From Bacteroidota bacterium (GTDB lineage: Bacteria; Bacteroidota; Bacteroidia; Bacteroidales; Porphyromonadaceae): a stretch of 58,514 bases of DNA. This document shows, piece by piece, positions 1-8,215 of this stretch (positions within the stretch are counted from its first letter, which is position 1; the number at the start of each line of letters is the position of its first letter). The stretch lies in the NCBI GenBank assembly GCA_023388555.1, contig JAEWGA010000007.1:1-58514 (forward strand), given 5' to 3'. The position numbers were made by a program, and so were the translations under genes. The notes below the pieces were generated by a model that saw nothing but the letters and a program-made list of their open reading frames with translations, had not been told where the DNA came from and did no database searches.

Positions 1-112
1 GCGAAAATTGGCCCGAAGAAATCCCTTTCTTGGGGTAAAAAACAAGGGCGATTTAGGCTTAAAAAGGGAGTAAAAAATGGGAGGAAATTAGGCGGATTTT
101 GGGGACGAAAAT

Positions 113-280
113 GGGGTGTTTTGGGGGGGTGAAAGGGCAACCGCCCGCAATCCCTTTACAGGAGCGGGTTTGCGAGAGGTGTTAAAAGTTGTGTAAAAAT
201 AACTGCGCTTTCTTTTTCAACAAACTGCGCTTTTCGTTACGACAAACTGCGCTTTCTTTTTTGAAGAACTCCGCCCTCCT
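113..280 (+). repeat. Intergenic repeat copy A, 22-bp periodic core
   Basis: This is one of three copies of an unrecognised intergenic repeat. From left to right it has a G-rich lead (GGGGTGTTTTGGGG), then a small hairpin (CCCGC at 144-148 pairing with GCGGG at 164-168, around a conserved AATCCCTTTA loop). Next is a conserved GTTAAAAGTTGTG segment and four tandem units starting at 201, 223, 245 and 267, exactly 22 bp apart. Units 1-3 begin AACTGCGC and unit 4 begins AACTCCGC. Copies B and C keep the same order and the same 22-bp spacing. Function is unknown; it could be a small RNA, a protein-binding array or a decayed non-autonomous mobile element. Confidence 0.85.
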
Positions 281-593
281 TCTTTTTTTTGCTCCCCAAA
301 ATTACCACAAAAACAAAAAAAAAAAAAACACCCCAAACAACACCTCCCCAAGCACCCAAAAAGCACAAAAAAAAATCGTTCCAAAAACAGACAAAAATTC
401 CCCCATTGGCATCTGAATTTGCATCTGAAATTTCGGATAAAATTGTCCCGAAAGGTTACCCCTAATCTACCACCAATCAGCCCGAAAACGTGGCATCTCC
501 CCCCGAAAAAAATGCCCAATTTGCACCCGACATATACAATCCTTCTCTTGGGGGGGTGCCGTTGGTGTTGGTTTCCCGTGCTGTGGCTATAGG

Positions 594-632
594 CAAAAAA
601 AAGAGAGCGTGCCTATTTTGACACACCCTCTT
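594..632 (-). terminator. Probable terminator of the superoxide dismutase gene
   Basis: Read on the minus strand, an imperfect hairpin (AAGAGGGTGTG against its partner around 604-614, with two mismatches) is followed by a run of eight T. It lies just past the stop codon of the minus-strand gene at 658. Confidence 0.45.
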
Positions 633-657
633 GTTGTATTGGCTTAAATGGGATTTG

Positions 658-1365
658 TTACTTTACTTGAACACCGTTTGCCCTATTGTTATAACGTTCT
701 GCAATGGTTTTCCAGCATATTATGTCCCAAACTTTCTTGCAGTGTTCGGCTCGGTTGTTTCTGTAATCCAAATAGTAAGCATGTTCCCAAACATCGAGCC
801 CTAAAAGAGGAATCAAATCTTTTGTTACAGGGTTGCTTCCATTGGCTTCTTTAACTATGTGTAGTTTCCCTTGTTTGTCGGTAGCTAACCAAGCCCAGCC
901 CGATCCGAACAAACTTGTTGCGGCTTCTTCGAAGGCTGCTTTGAATTTATCGAACGAACCATATTCTGCCTCCATAGCTTTAGCCAAATCGCCTTCGGGC
1001 GCACCTCCGCCCTTGGGTGAAAATTGGGTAAAGTAAAGGATGTGGTTTAGGTTCTGACCAGCGTTATTGAAGATAGCTCCATCGCTAGTTTTAACTATTT
1101 CCACAAGGTCTTTTCCTGCATAAGGAGTGCCTTCTATCAGTTCGTTTAGTTTGGTTACGTAGGCACGGTGGTGTTTACCGTAGTGATACTCGATGGTTTC
1201 TTTGCTAATTATAGGAGCTAACGCATCTTCTGCGTAAGGCAAAGCAATAAGTTCAAATTTCATATTCTTTGGTTTTAAAGGGTTTGTTGTAGTGGCCGAT
1301 AAAGTGAATAATGAAATGCCACTACAAAGAACAGATGTTAGGATTAATGTGAGTCTTTTAATCAT
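658..1365 (-). CDS. sodB: Superoxide dismutase, Fe-type, with N-terminal signal peptide
   Basis: The enzyme dismutates superoxide to oxygen and hydrogen peroxide. The 235-residue product has the usual Fe/Mn SOD body from about residue 35. Predicted metal ligands are H61 (YHYGKHH), H108 (NLNH), D191 and H195 (DVWEH). Gln104 in NNAGQ sits where iron or cambialistic enzymes carry their active-site Gln. The body is preceded by 34 residues with a KR start, a hydrophobic stretch and an A-T-T boundary, which reads as a signal peptide. A second in-frame ATG at 1263 would give the usual cytoplasmic length, so dual or alternative starts are possible. It is last of four co-directional genes, 57 bp after the phosphorylase. 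Function is secure; export is inferred. Confidence 0.93.
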   Translation of the reverse strand: MIKRLTLILTSVLCSGISLFTLSATTTNPLKPKNMKFELIALPYAEDALAPIISKETIEYHYGKHHRAYVTKLNELIEGTPYAGKDLVEIVKTSDGAIFNNAGQNLNHILYFTQFSPKGGGAPEGDLAKAMEAEYGSFDKFKAAFEEAATSLFGSGWAWLATDKQGKLHIVKEANGSNPVTKDLIPLLGLDVWEHAYYLDYRNNRAEHCKKVWDIICWKTIAERYNNRANGVQVK

Positions 1366-1422
1366 AATGCGTTTTATAGGTAAAACAGTTATGCAAAATG
1401 ATTGTTCAAGCAGGCAGTGCTT

Positions 1423-2253
1423 TTATGCTTTATGATAAATAGCGTTTACCATTCCGCGGAACAGTTTTCCCATTTTTTGGGAGGCCGCATTAGCTTGCTT
1501 AATAACGTCGTCGCCATCGTTTACATAATCGTCGTCAAAGTGGTAACCTTCGTTTGTTATCACGGACATCCCAAAAACATCTATCCCGCAGTGACGAGCT
1601 ACAATTACCTCGGGAACGGTGCTCATACCTATTGCATCGCCACCAATAATACCTAAGTATTTGTATTCTGCTGGTGTTTCGTAGGAAGGACCTGTCCAGC
1701 CAACATAAACGCCTTTATGGAGTGGGATGTTATATTGTTGGCCTAACTCTTCGCATTTGGCTATAAGCTTGCGGTCGTAGGCACGGGTCATATCGGGGAA
1801 TCGGACGCCAAATTTTTCTTGGTTAGGACCAATGAGAGGGTTGGGCAGGAAGTTGATGTGGTCCGAGATAATCATTAAGTCGCCCACCTTGAATTTTGTT
1901 GATACACCCCCAGCGGCGTTGGACACAAATAGGGTTGTAATGCCTAATAATTTAAACACGCGCACATGAAAGGTTACTTGGTCCATGCTATACCCTTCAT
2001 AGTAATGGAAACGCCCTTGCATTGCTACTACGGGGTTCCCGTCCAGAGTTCCTACAATAAGGTTTCCTTTATGCCCTATTACTGTAGAATGAGGGAAATG
2101 AGGTATTTCTGTATAGGGTATTACTTTGGGGTTTTCTATTTGGTTGGCGAGTTCTCCCAAACCACTACCTAAGGTTATTGCAACTTTAGTGTTTTGGGGT
2201 ATTAACGGCCGAAGGTATTCGGCGGCTTCTTGGTAGAGTTCGAAGTTTATCAT
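1423..2253 (-). CDS. Purine nucleoside phosphorylase, trimeric 6-oxopurine type
   Basis: It phosphorolyses inosine, guanosine or their deoxy forms to base and (deoxy)ribose-1-phosphate in purine salvage. The 276-residue length fits the trimeric family. Visible motifs are the phosphate loop GSGLGEL, the histidine loop GRFHYYEGY, VSNAAGG, GPSYETPAE with the purine-binding Glu, and SVITNEG with the Asn typical of 6-oxopurine-specific enzymes. The gene lies 42 bp after the amidohydrolase and 57 bp before sodB on the same strand, so co-transcription is likely. Pairing with a deaminase-type amidohydrolase suggests a small nucleoside-salvage unit. Confidence 0.95.
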   Translation of the reverse strand: MINFELYQEAAEYLRPLIPQNTKVAITLGSGLGELANQIENPKVIPYTEIPHFPHSTVIGHKGNLIVGTLDGNPVVAMQGRFHYYEGYSMDQVTFHVRVFKLLGITTLFVSNAAGGVSTKFKVGDLMIISDHINFLPNPLIGPNQEKFGVRFPDMTRAYDRKLIAKCEELGQQYNIPLHKGVYVGWTGPSYETPAEYKYLGIIGGDAIGMSTVPEVIVARHCGIDVFGMSVITNEGYHFDDDYVNDGDDVIKQANAASQKMGKLFRGMVNAIYHKA

Positions 2254-2295
2254 AGTTTTTGTTTTTTTGTTTGTGTTATACTTGGAATTATGTAG

Positions 2296-3603
2296 TTATT
2301 TTTTTCCGGCTCGTTTTAGGAGTTTGTCGGCAATTTCCTGCCCTTTCAACAGTAGTTCTTCCTCCCCTTTTACTTTACGGTTTTGCATTAGGATATTTCC
2401 ATCTACAATAAGATCTGTAACACAGCTTCCATTAGCAGCGTATACGAGATTGGAAACAAAAGAGTGGTTTGGGACCATTTCGGGCAAATTAAGGGAGACT
2501 AAAGCTATATCTGCCAGTTGCCCTTCTTCTATTCTCCCCGCGGGGATTCTTAAAATATCGGCTCCGCCGGCTGTTGCGGTATGGAATATTTGGGGTGCCG
2601 AAACAACTTTAGGGTCTCCCGTCCAGGCTTTACCTAAAAATGAGGCAAGCTTCATGGCTACTATCATATCCAGGTTATTGGAAGAGGAGCAACCGTCCGT
2701 TCCTAACCCTATTCGTACGCCTTTTTCCTTAAAGGAGGTGTAGCGGAACCTATAACCCGAAGCTAACTTCATGTTGGAAGCGGGGTTATGCACAACGCTA
2801 CAGCCGTTATCGGCCAGCATTTGTATTTCTTCTGCATCCATCCACAAAGAATGCGCTAATACCAGGCGAGGCGAAAGTACTCCTAACTGGTTTAGGTAAC
2901 GCACAGGAGTAGTACCAAACTCCTTAACGCAGTTATCCCACTCGGTTAAGGTTTCGGCCAAATGTAGGTTTACCAGGCAATCGTGCTCTTTGGCAAAGGC
3001 GTGGGCAAATTGGAGTTGTGGCCCGGATACCGTGTATATTGCGTGTGGGCCTACAGCGAATTGTACCCTATTGGAGAAGTCGCTGAACATTTTGTAGTAA
3101 CGTTCGCAGTTTTTCCTGTCCAGTTCGGCACGGGCTGCATCACCACGGTCAAACATTGTGTAGGATAATGTTGCGCGTATTCCTGCATCTTCTACCGCTT
3201 TGGCTGTAGCCTCGGGGTAGGTGTACATATCCAGGAAGGCTGTGGTCCCGCTTTTAATCATTTCAACACAAGCGAGACGTGAGCCCCAGTATATATCTTC
3301 GGGGGTTAGGTGTGCCTCTACTGGCCATATCATATTCTCCAGCCAGTCCATAAGGTCTAAGTCGTCGCCATAGCCCCTAAAATAGGTCATGGCGGCATGC
3401 GTGTGGCAGTTAACAAAGCCTGGAATAATGGCCTTGTTAGTTCCATCTATTACAGTAGTATTGGCGTCTTCCTGTTGCGAAAGAGGCTCGTTGTTGGTAA
3501 TACGAGCAATCCGAGAGCCTTGAATTTCTACCGAAACAACTCGGTCATCAAGCAGTACGTTTTGTATAATTATTTTTTGTGATTGGCTTGTCATACTCAT
3601 CAA
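2296..3603 (-). CDS. Amidohydrolase of the MTA/SAH deaminase (MtaD/SsnA) group
   Basis: This is a metal-dependent deaminase of the TIM-barrel amidohydrolase superfamily, probably acting on S-adenosylhomocysteine, methylthioadenosine or a related purine. The 435 residues show the metal site NCHTH near residue 66, HLAE, VLAHSLW and GTDGCSSSNNLD with the catalytic Asp, plus the MtaD-like segment PVEAHLTPED. Its ATG overlaps the stop of the upstream dipeptidase by 4 bp (ATGA type), which supports this start and translational coupling. Purine nucleoside phosphorylase follows 42 bp downstream. Exact substrate cannot be settled by sequence, since guanine and chlorohydrolase-type members look alike. 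Confidence 0.85.
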   Translation of the reverse strand: MMSMTSQSQKIIIQNVLLDDRVVSVEIQGSRIARITNNEPLSQQEDANTTVIDGTNKAIIPGFVNCHTHAAMTYFRGYGDDLDLMDWLENMIWPVEAHLTPEDIYWGSRLACVEMIKSGTTAFLDMYTYPEATAKAVEDAGIRATLSYTMFDRGDAARAELDRKNCERYYKMFSDFSNRVQFAVGPHAIYTVSGPQLQFAHAFAKEHDCLVNLHLAETLTEWDNCVKEFGTTPVRYLNQLGVLSPRLVLAHSLWMDAEEIQMLADNGCSVVHNPASNMKLASGYRFRYTSFKEKGVRIGLGTDGCSSSNNLDMIVAMKLASFLGKAWTGDPKVVSAPQIFHTATAGGADILRIPAGRIEEGQLADIALVSLNLPEMVPNHSFVSNLVYAANGSCVTDLIVDGNILMQNRKVKGEEELLLKGQEIADKLLKRAGKK

Positions 3604-4964
3604 TTATTATACTGGGCATAAAATTGGGCAATAGTTTCGATGCCTTTAACAAACATATCTACCGAGAAGTTCTCGTTAGGAGAGTGTATGGCATCCGAGT
3701 CCAAACCAAAGCCCATAAGTAACGATTTACAACCTAATACTTTTTCGAAGGTGGAAATAATAGGAATACTCCCACCGCTTCGTAGTGCTATTGGAGGCAC
3801 GCCAAATACTTTGGAGTAAGCTTTTTCGGCAAAAGTATAGGCAGGGTGTTCTATTGGGAACACATACGGCGCCCCGCCATGCATGGGGGTAACATTAATA
3901 CTAACATAGGGTGGGCACTTTTCTTGCAGGTAGTTCACCATAGCCTGCGATACCTCTTGGTAATTTTGGTTGGGTACCAAGCGGGCCGAAATTTTGGCGT
4001 AAGCCTTCGAGGGGATTACCGTTTTAGCTCCTTCACCAGTGTAGCCTCCCCAAATACCGCAAACGTCCAAGCAGGGACGGGTGCTACGCCGTTCTATTGT
4101 ATGGTACCCATGCTCGCCTTTAAGCTCGGCTACACCTATGGAAGCCTTATAATCCTCTTCGCAGAATGATATTTGGGCAATCATATCCTTTTCCTTTTGG
4201 CTTAAAGGTTCTACGCCATCGTAAAAGCCAGGTATAAGAATTTCGTTGTTAGGCCCAAACAGCCCAGCAATTAGGTTGCATAGCTCTATAATAGGGTTAG
4301 CAACGGCACCTCCGTAGTGGCCAGAGTGTAAATCTTTATTGGGGCCGGTTAGTTCAACCTGCCAATAAGACATTCCTCGTAAGCCCACGGTAATAGAAGG
4401 GGTATCGGCTCCGAGCATACTGGTGTCGCTCACCAAAATAAGGTCGGCTTTCAATAAATCCTGGTGTTCCAAACAAAAGGCCTCTAAGGAGGGGGAACCT
4501 ATTTCCTCTTCACCTTCCAATAACACCTTCACGTTGCACTTTACAATACCTAACTGTAAGGCTGTTTCTAAGGCTTTTACCTGTATCATAGCCTGGCCTT
4601 TGTCGTCGTTAGCCCCCCTTGCCCAAATATGACCATCCCTAATTTCGGGAGCAAAAGGGTTGGAAGTCCATTTTTCCAATGGCTCGGCAGGCATTACATC
4701 GTAGTGCCCATACACAAGCACCGTAGGCCAGTTAGGGTTAATATTTTTTTGTGCTACAATAACGGGATGCCCTTGGGTAGGATACACCTCGGCAGAGTCC
4801 AGCCCCGATGACAACAGAATATTGCACCATTGCTCGGCACAAAGCTGCATATCGGCTTTATGAGCTTCTTGGGAACTCACGGAAGGAATGCGCAAAAGGG
4901 TAAACAATTCCTCCAAAAAGCGTTCTTTATTTTCTTCTACATAGTTGTGTATTGAGTTATTCAT
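3600..4964 (-). CDS. M20 family dipeptidase (CNDP/carnosinase-like)
   Basis: This is a cytoplasmic di-zinc peptidase that cleaves dipeptides. The 454-residue product carries the complete M20 site: GHYDV with metal-binding His and Asp, GANDDKGQ with the bridging Asp, EGEEEIGS with the catalytic and metal Glu pair, SDTSM and the C-terminal DAIHSPNE His. There is no signal peptide. It is first of the four-gene minus-strand operon, and a -7 box reading TATTTTTG on the minus strand lies about 60 bp upstream. The 4-bp overlap with the amidohydrolase implies coupling, although no pathway link between the two is obvious. Confidence 0.92.
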   Translation of the reverse strand: MNNSIHNYVEENKERFLEELFTLLRIPSVSSQEAHKADMQLCAEQWCNILLSSGLDSAEVYPTQGHPVIVAQKNINPNWPTVLVYGHYDVMPAEPLEKWTSNPFAPEIRDGHIWARGANDDKGQAMIQVKALETALQLGIVKCNVKVLLEGEEEIGSPSLEAFCLEHQDLLKADLILVSDTSMLGADTPSITVGLRGMSYWQVELTGPNKDLHSGHYGGAVANPIIELCNLIAGLFGPNNEILIPGFYDGVEPLSQKEKDMIAQISFCEEDYKASIGVAELKGEHGYHTIERRSTRPCLDVCGIWGGYTGEGAKTVIPSKAYAKISARLVPNQNYQEVSQAMVNYLQEKCPPYVSINVTPMHGGAPYVFPIEHPAYTFAEKAYSKVFGVPPIALRSGGSIPIISTFEKVLGCKSLLMGFGLDSDAIHSPNENFSVDMFVKGIETIAQFYAQYNN

Positions 4965-5024
4965 AGGCTGAGAATTTTCTTGGTTGTATTTACGAACTGG
5001 GTTACAACATACGCCTTATTACCT

Positions 5025-5032
5025 CAAAAATA
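5025..5032 (-). promoter_or_regulatory. Candidate -7 box for the dipeptidase operon
   Basis: On the minus strand this reads TATTTTTG, a full match to the Bacteroidetes TAnnTTTG -7 element, about 60 bp ahead of the dipeptidase start. No convincing -33 box was seen. Confidence 0.45.
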
Positions 5033-5110
5033 GCAGAAAGTACGGACTAAAACACTATCTTGCACACATATTTAGCCCATCAACAACCTTTTAACTGTTA
5101 TAGGAACATT

Positions 5111-8005
5111 ATGATACTATCTCCTATGTTATTTGCTTCACTCATGGCAACAGACCCTTTTGTGGACCACTCCCATTCATATAACCCCATAAATGTCAAA
5201 GAGATAACATTAAGCAATGGCCTTACCGTTTGGCTTAATGAAGACCACTCTACCTCCAAGGTTTTTGGTAGTGTTGTTGTAAAAGCTGGTGCTAAGGATT
5301 CCCCTAACACGGGTATAGCACACTACTTTGAACACATCATGTTTAAAGGAACCAATAAAATAGGAACAATTGATTATGCGAAGGAGAACCCCCTATTAGA
5401 TGAAATTAGGGACAAATACGACCTATTGTCGCAGACCCAACAGGAGACCGAACGGTTGGAAATTCAAAAACAAATTAATGAACTATCCCTTAAAGCTGCG
5501 CAATATGCTATACCCAACGACTTTAATACCCTTATTAGCAAGTATGGCGGGAATGGGCTAAATGCCGGCACTTCCTACGACTATACAGTGTACTATAACT
5601 ACTTTTCGCCCCAATACTTAGAGCAATGGTGCATACTAAATAGCGAGAGGATTATACACCCTGTTTTCCGACTGTTCCAGAGCGAATTGGAAACCGTATA
5701 CGAAGAAAAAAACATGTACGAGGATAGGTTGGGAAACAGTGCCATGCAGGCTATACTACGCCGAATAACCGCCCCTCACCCGTATCAGTACCCTATCATA
5801 GGAAGCACAGAAAACTTGAAAAACCCTCGCCTAAGCGATATGGACACCTTTTTTAGGCAATACTACGTAGCGGGGAATATGGGACTTATTTTAGCTGGGG
5901 ATTTTAATTCCAATGAAATTATTCCGTTACTGGAAAAAACGTTTGGACAAATACGCCCAGGAGAAGCACCTAAGCAGCAATTCCCCCAACCAGCTGCATT
6001 CCAAGGCGAGGAGTCCCTAAAAGTAAAATTCCCAATACCATTTGTTTCGGCGGCAGCAATGTGCTGGCATACCGTTCCCAATTCGCATCCAGACGCCTTA
6101 GGGGTGAACGTAATGGCAAGAATGCTTAGCAACTCGGGGAAAACCGGATTGCTGGACAAACTTATGTTGGGTGGAACAATGATGACAGCAGCAGGTTTGG
6201 AAATGAGTTTGAACGACTTAGGCGTATTCGCCGTTTTTGCTATTCCTCGCCCGCCCTTTGGCACCCATAGCAAGGCCCTGAAAACGCTTAAACAAGTTGT
6301 TCAGCAACTTAAAGACGGAACCTTCTCGGACACTCACTTCGCCCAAATAAAAAACGAGATTCTCCGGGAACATATGCTTAACATAGAAACATTAGAAACC
6401 CGAAGCCAACTATTCATTTCACTTTTTGCCCAAGGAAAAAGTTGGAAGCATGTAGCAGAAGAAGTAGAACAGCTCCAAAAATTAACAAAGCAAGATATTG
6501 TAGAACTTGCCCAAAAGTACCTAACAAACAACTGTTTGGTTATAAAAAAGGTAACAGGAAAATACCCTAAAGAGAAAATACAAAAGCCCCCCTTTAAGGC
6601 TATTGTACCACCGGCCCATGGTAAGGAGTCGCCATTAGCGTTAGAGCTTAAGCAAATAAAACCCCAAACTATTAAACCCAAAGTTATAGACCTTGCCTCC
6701 GAAGCCGAACCAACTCACTTAGGAAGTAAAGGGTTAGCACACCTTTATTATACACCTAACGCTACCAACGACATTTTCACCCTAAACCTAACTGTACATT
6801 ACGGGCATGGCAGCAAACCCGAGCTAAAATATTTAGCCGACTTTTTGGACTTCTCGAGCCCCGAAGGAGTTAGCGTTGAAGAGTACAACCAAACCTTGCA
6901 AGCTATTGGCGCAGCATTAACGTTTAGAAGCAGCCCTGATAGTTTCACCTTTTCTTTATCGGGGTTCAACTCTCATTTCAAGGAGTCGTTACAGCTATTA
7001 GCCCAACTGTTGTACAATGCCGATGGCGATGAAAAAGGAATGAAGCAAATACGCTCTGCAAAAAAACTTGCCAACAAGGCCATCCGGAAAGAGACCGACC
7101 AGCTATCCAAGTATCTGTTTGATTATGCTCGCTTTGGAAAACAAGCCCCCCACCTGCAGGACCTAACCACAAAAAAACTAAGTAAAACAACGGGGCAAAC
7201 CCTTCTGCTCTGCCTAAAAGAGTTATTGGCTACAGAAACCGATATACACTACATAGGAAACACACCACACAAAGAAGTAGTGGAAGCTTTACAGGAGCAC
7301 CTTCGGTTAAATGATATATTGCAACCAGGGCGCGTACTAACAGTAAAGGAGAGCCAACCTGTAAACAACACTCAAATACTCCTTGTTAACGACGCAAACG
7401 CCACACAATCTGTTATACGAATAGCAATACCAATGCATGGGCTTACCCCAAAAGAAAAAAATGTTTTGGAAATGCTATGCACCTATATAGGAGGTGGTAT
7501 GAATTCCCTATTATTCCAAGAAATACGGGAGTTCCGTTCATTAGCTTACGGGGTATACGCACAACCGTATATACTTCCGCCAGTATGTAACTCGGACGCT
7601 GGAGAAATGGATATTTACCTATCGACACAAGCCGATAAAACATTGGATGCGCTAAATACACTTATGTCATTACTACAAACAGAATTGGCCGACGCAAAAC
7701 GAACCGAGTTGGCTGCAACAACCTTAAAAAACTCAACACTACAAATGTATCCGGAGTTTAGGAAATACTCTGCACGTATAGCCATGTTACGTAGGCAAGG
7801 TTATACACAGGACCCCGCACAAACACGTATCCAAATAGCTAACGAAACCACTCCGCAGGACCTGAAAACGTTCACCCAACAACACCTTCAAAAGTCGCCC
7901 ATACTCATAACAATAGTAGGCAACACCAAGCGAATAGGTATAGATAAACTTGCACAAATAGCTCCTGTCACAACGGTTAAAACCAAAGAGTTCTTGCTGG
8001 ATTAA
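5111..8005 (+). CDS. M16 (pitrilysin/insulinase) zinc protease
   Basis: This is a large clam-shell metalloprotease expected to degrade short peptides. I start it at ATG 5111 (964 residues). An in-frame TTG at 5060 would add 17 residues but lacks support. The inverted zinc motif HYFEH is at residues 71-75, with the distal Glu region ETVYEEKNMYED downstream. A second, inactive M16-like half occupies the C-terminal part, containing the characteristic GGGMNSLLFQEIRE and RSLAYGVYA segments. The N-terminus is moderately hydrophobic, so it may be exported, but no clear cleavage site is visible. It is transcribed alone, divergently from the dipeptidase operon. Confidence 0.92.
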   Translation: MILSPMLFASLMATDPFVDHSHSYNPINVKEITLSNGLTVWLNEDHSTSKVFGSVVVKAGAKDSPNTGIAHYFEHIMFKGTNKIGTIDYAKENPLLDEIRDKYDLLSQTQQETERLEIQKQINELSLKAAQYAIPNDFNTLISKYGGNGLNAGTSYDYTVYYNYFSPQYLEQWCILNSERIIHPVFRLFQSELETVYEEKNMYEDRLGNSAMQAILRRITAPHPYQYPIIGSTENLKNPRLSDMDTFFRQYYVAGNMGLILAGDFNSNEIIPLLEKTFGQIRPGEAPKQQFPQPAAFQGEESLKVKFPIPFVSAAAMCWHTVPNSHPDALGVNVMARMLSNSGKTGLLDKLMLGGTMMTAAGLEMSLNDLGVFAVFAIPRPPFGTHSKALKTLKQVVQQLKDGTFSDTHFAQIKNEILREHMLNIETLETRSQLFISLFAQGKSWKHVAEEVEQLQKLTKQDIVELAQKYLTNNCLVIKKVTGKYPKEKIQKPPFKAIVPPAHGKESPLALELKQIKPQTIKPKVIDLASEAEPTHLGSKGLAHLYYTPNATNDIFTLNLTVHYGHGSKPELKYLADFLDFSSPEGVSVEEYNQTLQAIGAALTFRSSPDSFTFSLSGFNSHFKESLQLLAQLLYNADGDEKGMKQIRSAKKLANKAIRKETDQLSKYLFDYARFGKQAPHLQDLTTKKLSKTTGQTLLLCLKELLATETDIHYIGNTPHKEVVEALQEHLRLNDILQPGRVLTVKESQPVNNTQILLVNDANATQSVIRIAIPMHGLTPKEKNVLEMLCTYIGGGMNSLLFQEIREFRSLAYGVYAQPYILPPVCNSDAGEMDIYLSTQADKTLDALNTLMSLLQTELADAKRTELAATTLKNSTLQMYPEFRKYSARIAMLRRQGYTQDPAQTRIQIANETTPQDLKTFTQQHLQKSPILITIVGNTKRIGIDKLAQIAPVTTVKTKEFLLD

Positions 8006-8048
8006 CCCCTTCTACCCAAGCCATCTCCCCAAAAGAGGGAGCTGTTTT

Positions 8049-8093
8049 AGGGCATTACCATATCCTCCTACGGCCCTATAGCAGTGCCCTTTT
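8049..8093 (+). terminator. Possible terminator after the M16 protease
   Basis: AGGGCA (8049-8054) can pair with TGCCCT (8085-8090), with a weaker inner TAT/ATA pairing, and is followed by four T. A small CTCCC/GGGAG hairpin sits just before it (8025-8041). Both are modest; apart from these and the lysS -7 box, the 210-bp gap holds nothing else visible. Confidence 0.35.
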
Positions 8094-8141
8094 AAGGGGG
8101 ATAGTAGCACTAACAACGCTAACAAAGGCATTTCTTTTTTG

Positions 8142-8149
8142 TATCTTCG
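8142..8149 (+). promoter_or_regulatory. Candidate -7 box for lysS operon
   Basis: TATCTTCG matches TAnnTTTG at seven of eight constrained or free positions and lies 67 bp before the lysS ATG. It would drive the lysS-gpsA-pgi-DUF4290-murA-rimM run. Confidence 0.45.
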
Positions 8150-8215
8150 TACCCAGGCCCTTAATGTTGGCATAGCCAAGGACCAAAATTTTACAGAACA
8201 ATAGCACAATACTAT

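Larger units (their letters stand above)
1..657. other. Gene-free block containing repeat copy A
   Basis: No credible gene lies here. The left part (about 1-140) is G-rich on the plus strand with runs of three to seven G. The middle is the conserved repeat core. The right part (about 280-540) is C- and A-rich with long A-runs. Open frames in it are low-complexity by-products of these runs and carry no recognisable domain. The last 60 bases hold the probable terminator of the superoxide dismutase gene. The composition resembles the other two gene-free blocks of the window (31067-32056 and 47839-49000). Confidence 0.7.

Noticed and set aside
201..280. CRISPR-like array
   Set aside because: Units are only 22 bp with no unique spacers, and there are no cas genes in the window.
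189..416. Open frame in repeat copy A with the same N-terminal peptide as one in copy B
   Set aside because: The shared peptide follows from DNA conservation of the core; units repeat at 22 bp, which shifts frame, there is no ATG, and the frames diverge into low-complexity sequence right after the core.
5060..5110. TTG start for the M16 protease
   Set aside because: An ATG at 5111 follows, and the added 17 residues do not form a signal peptide.
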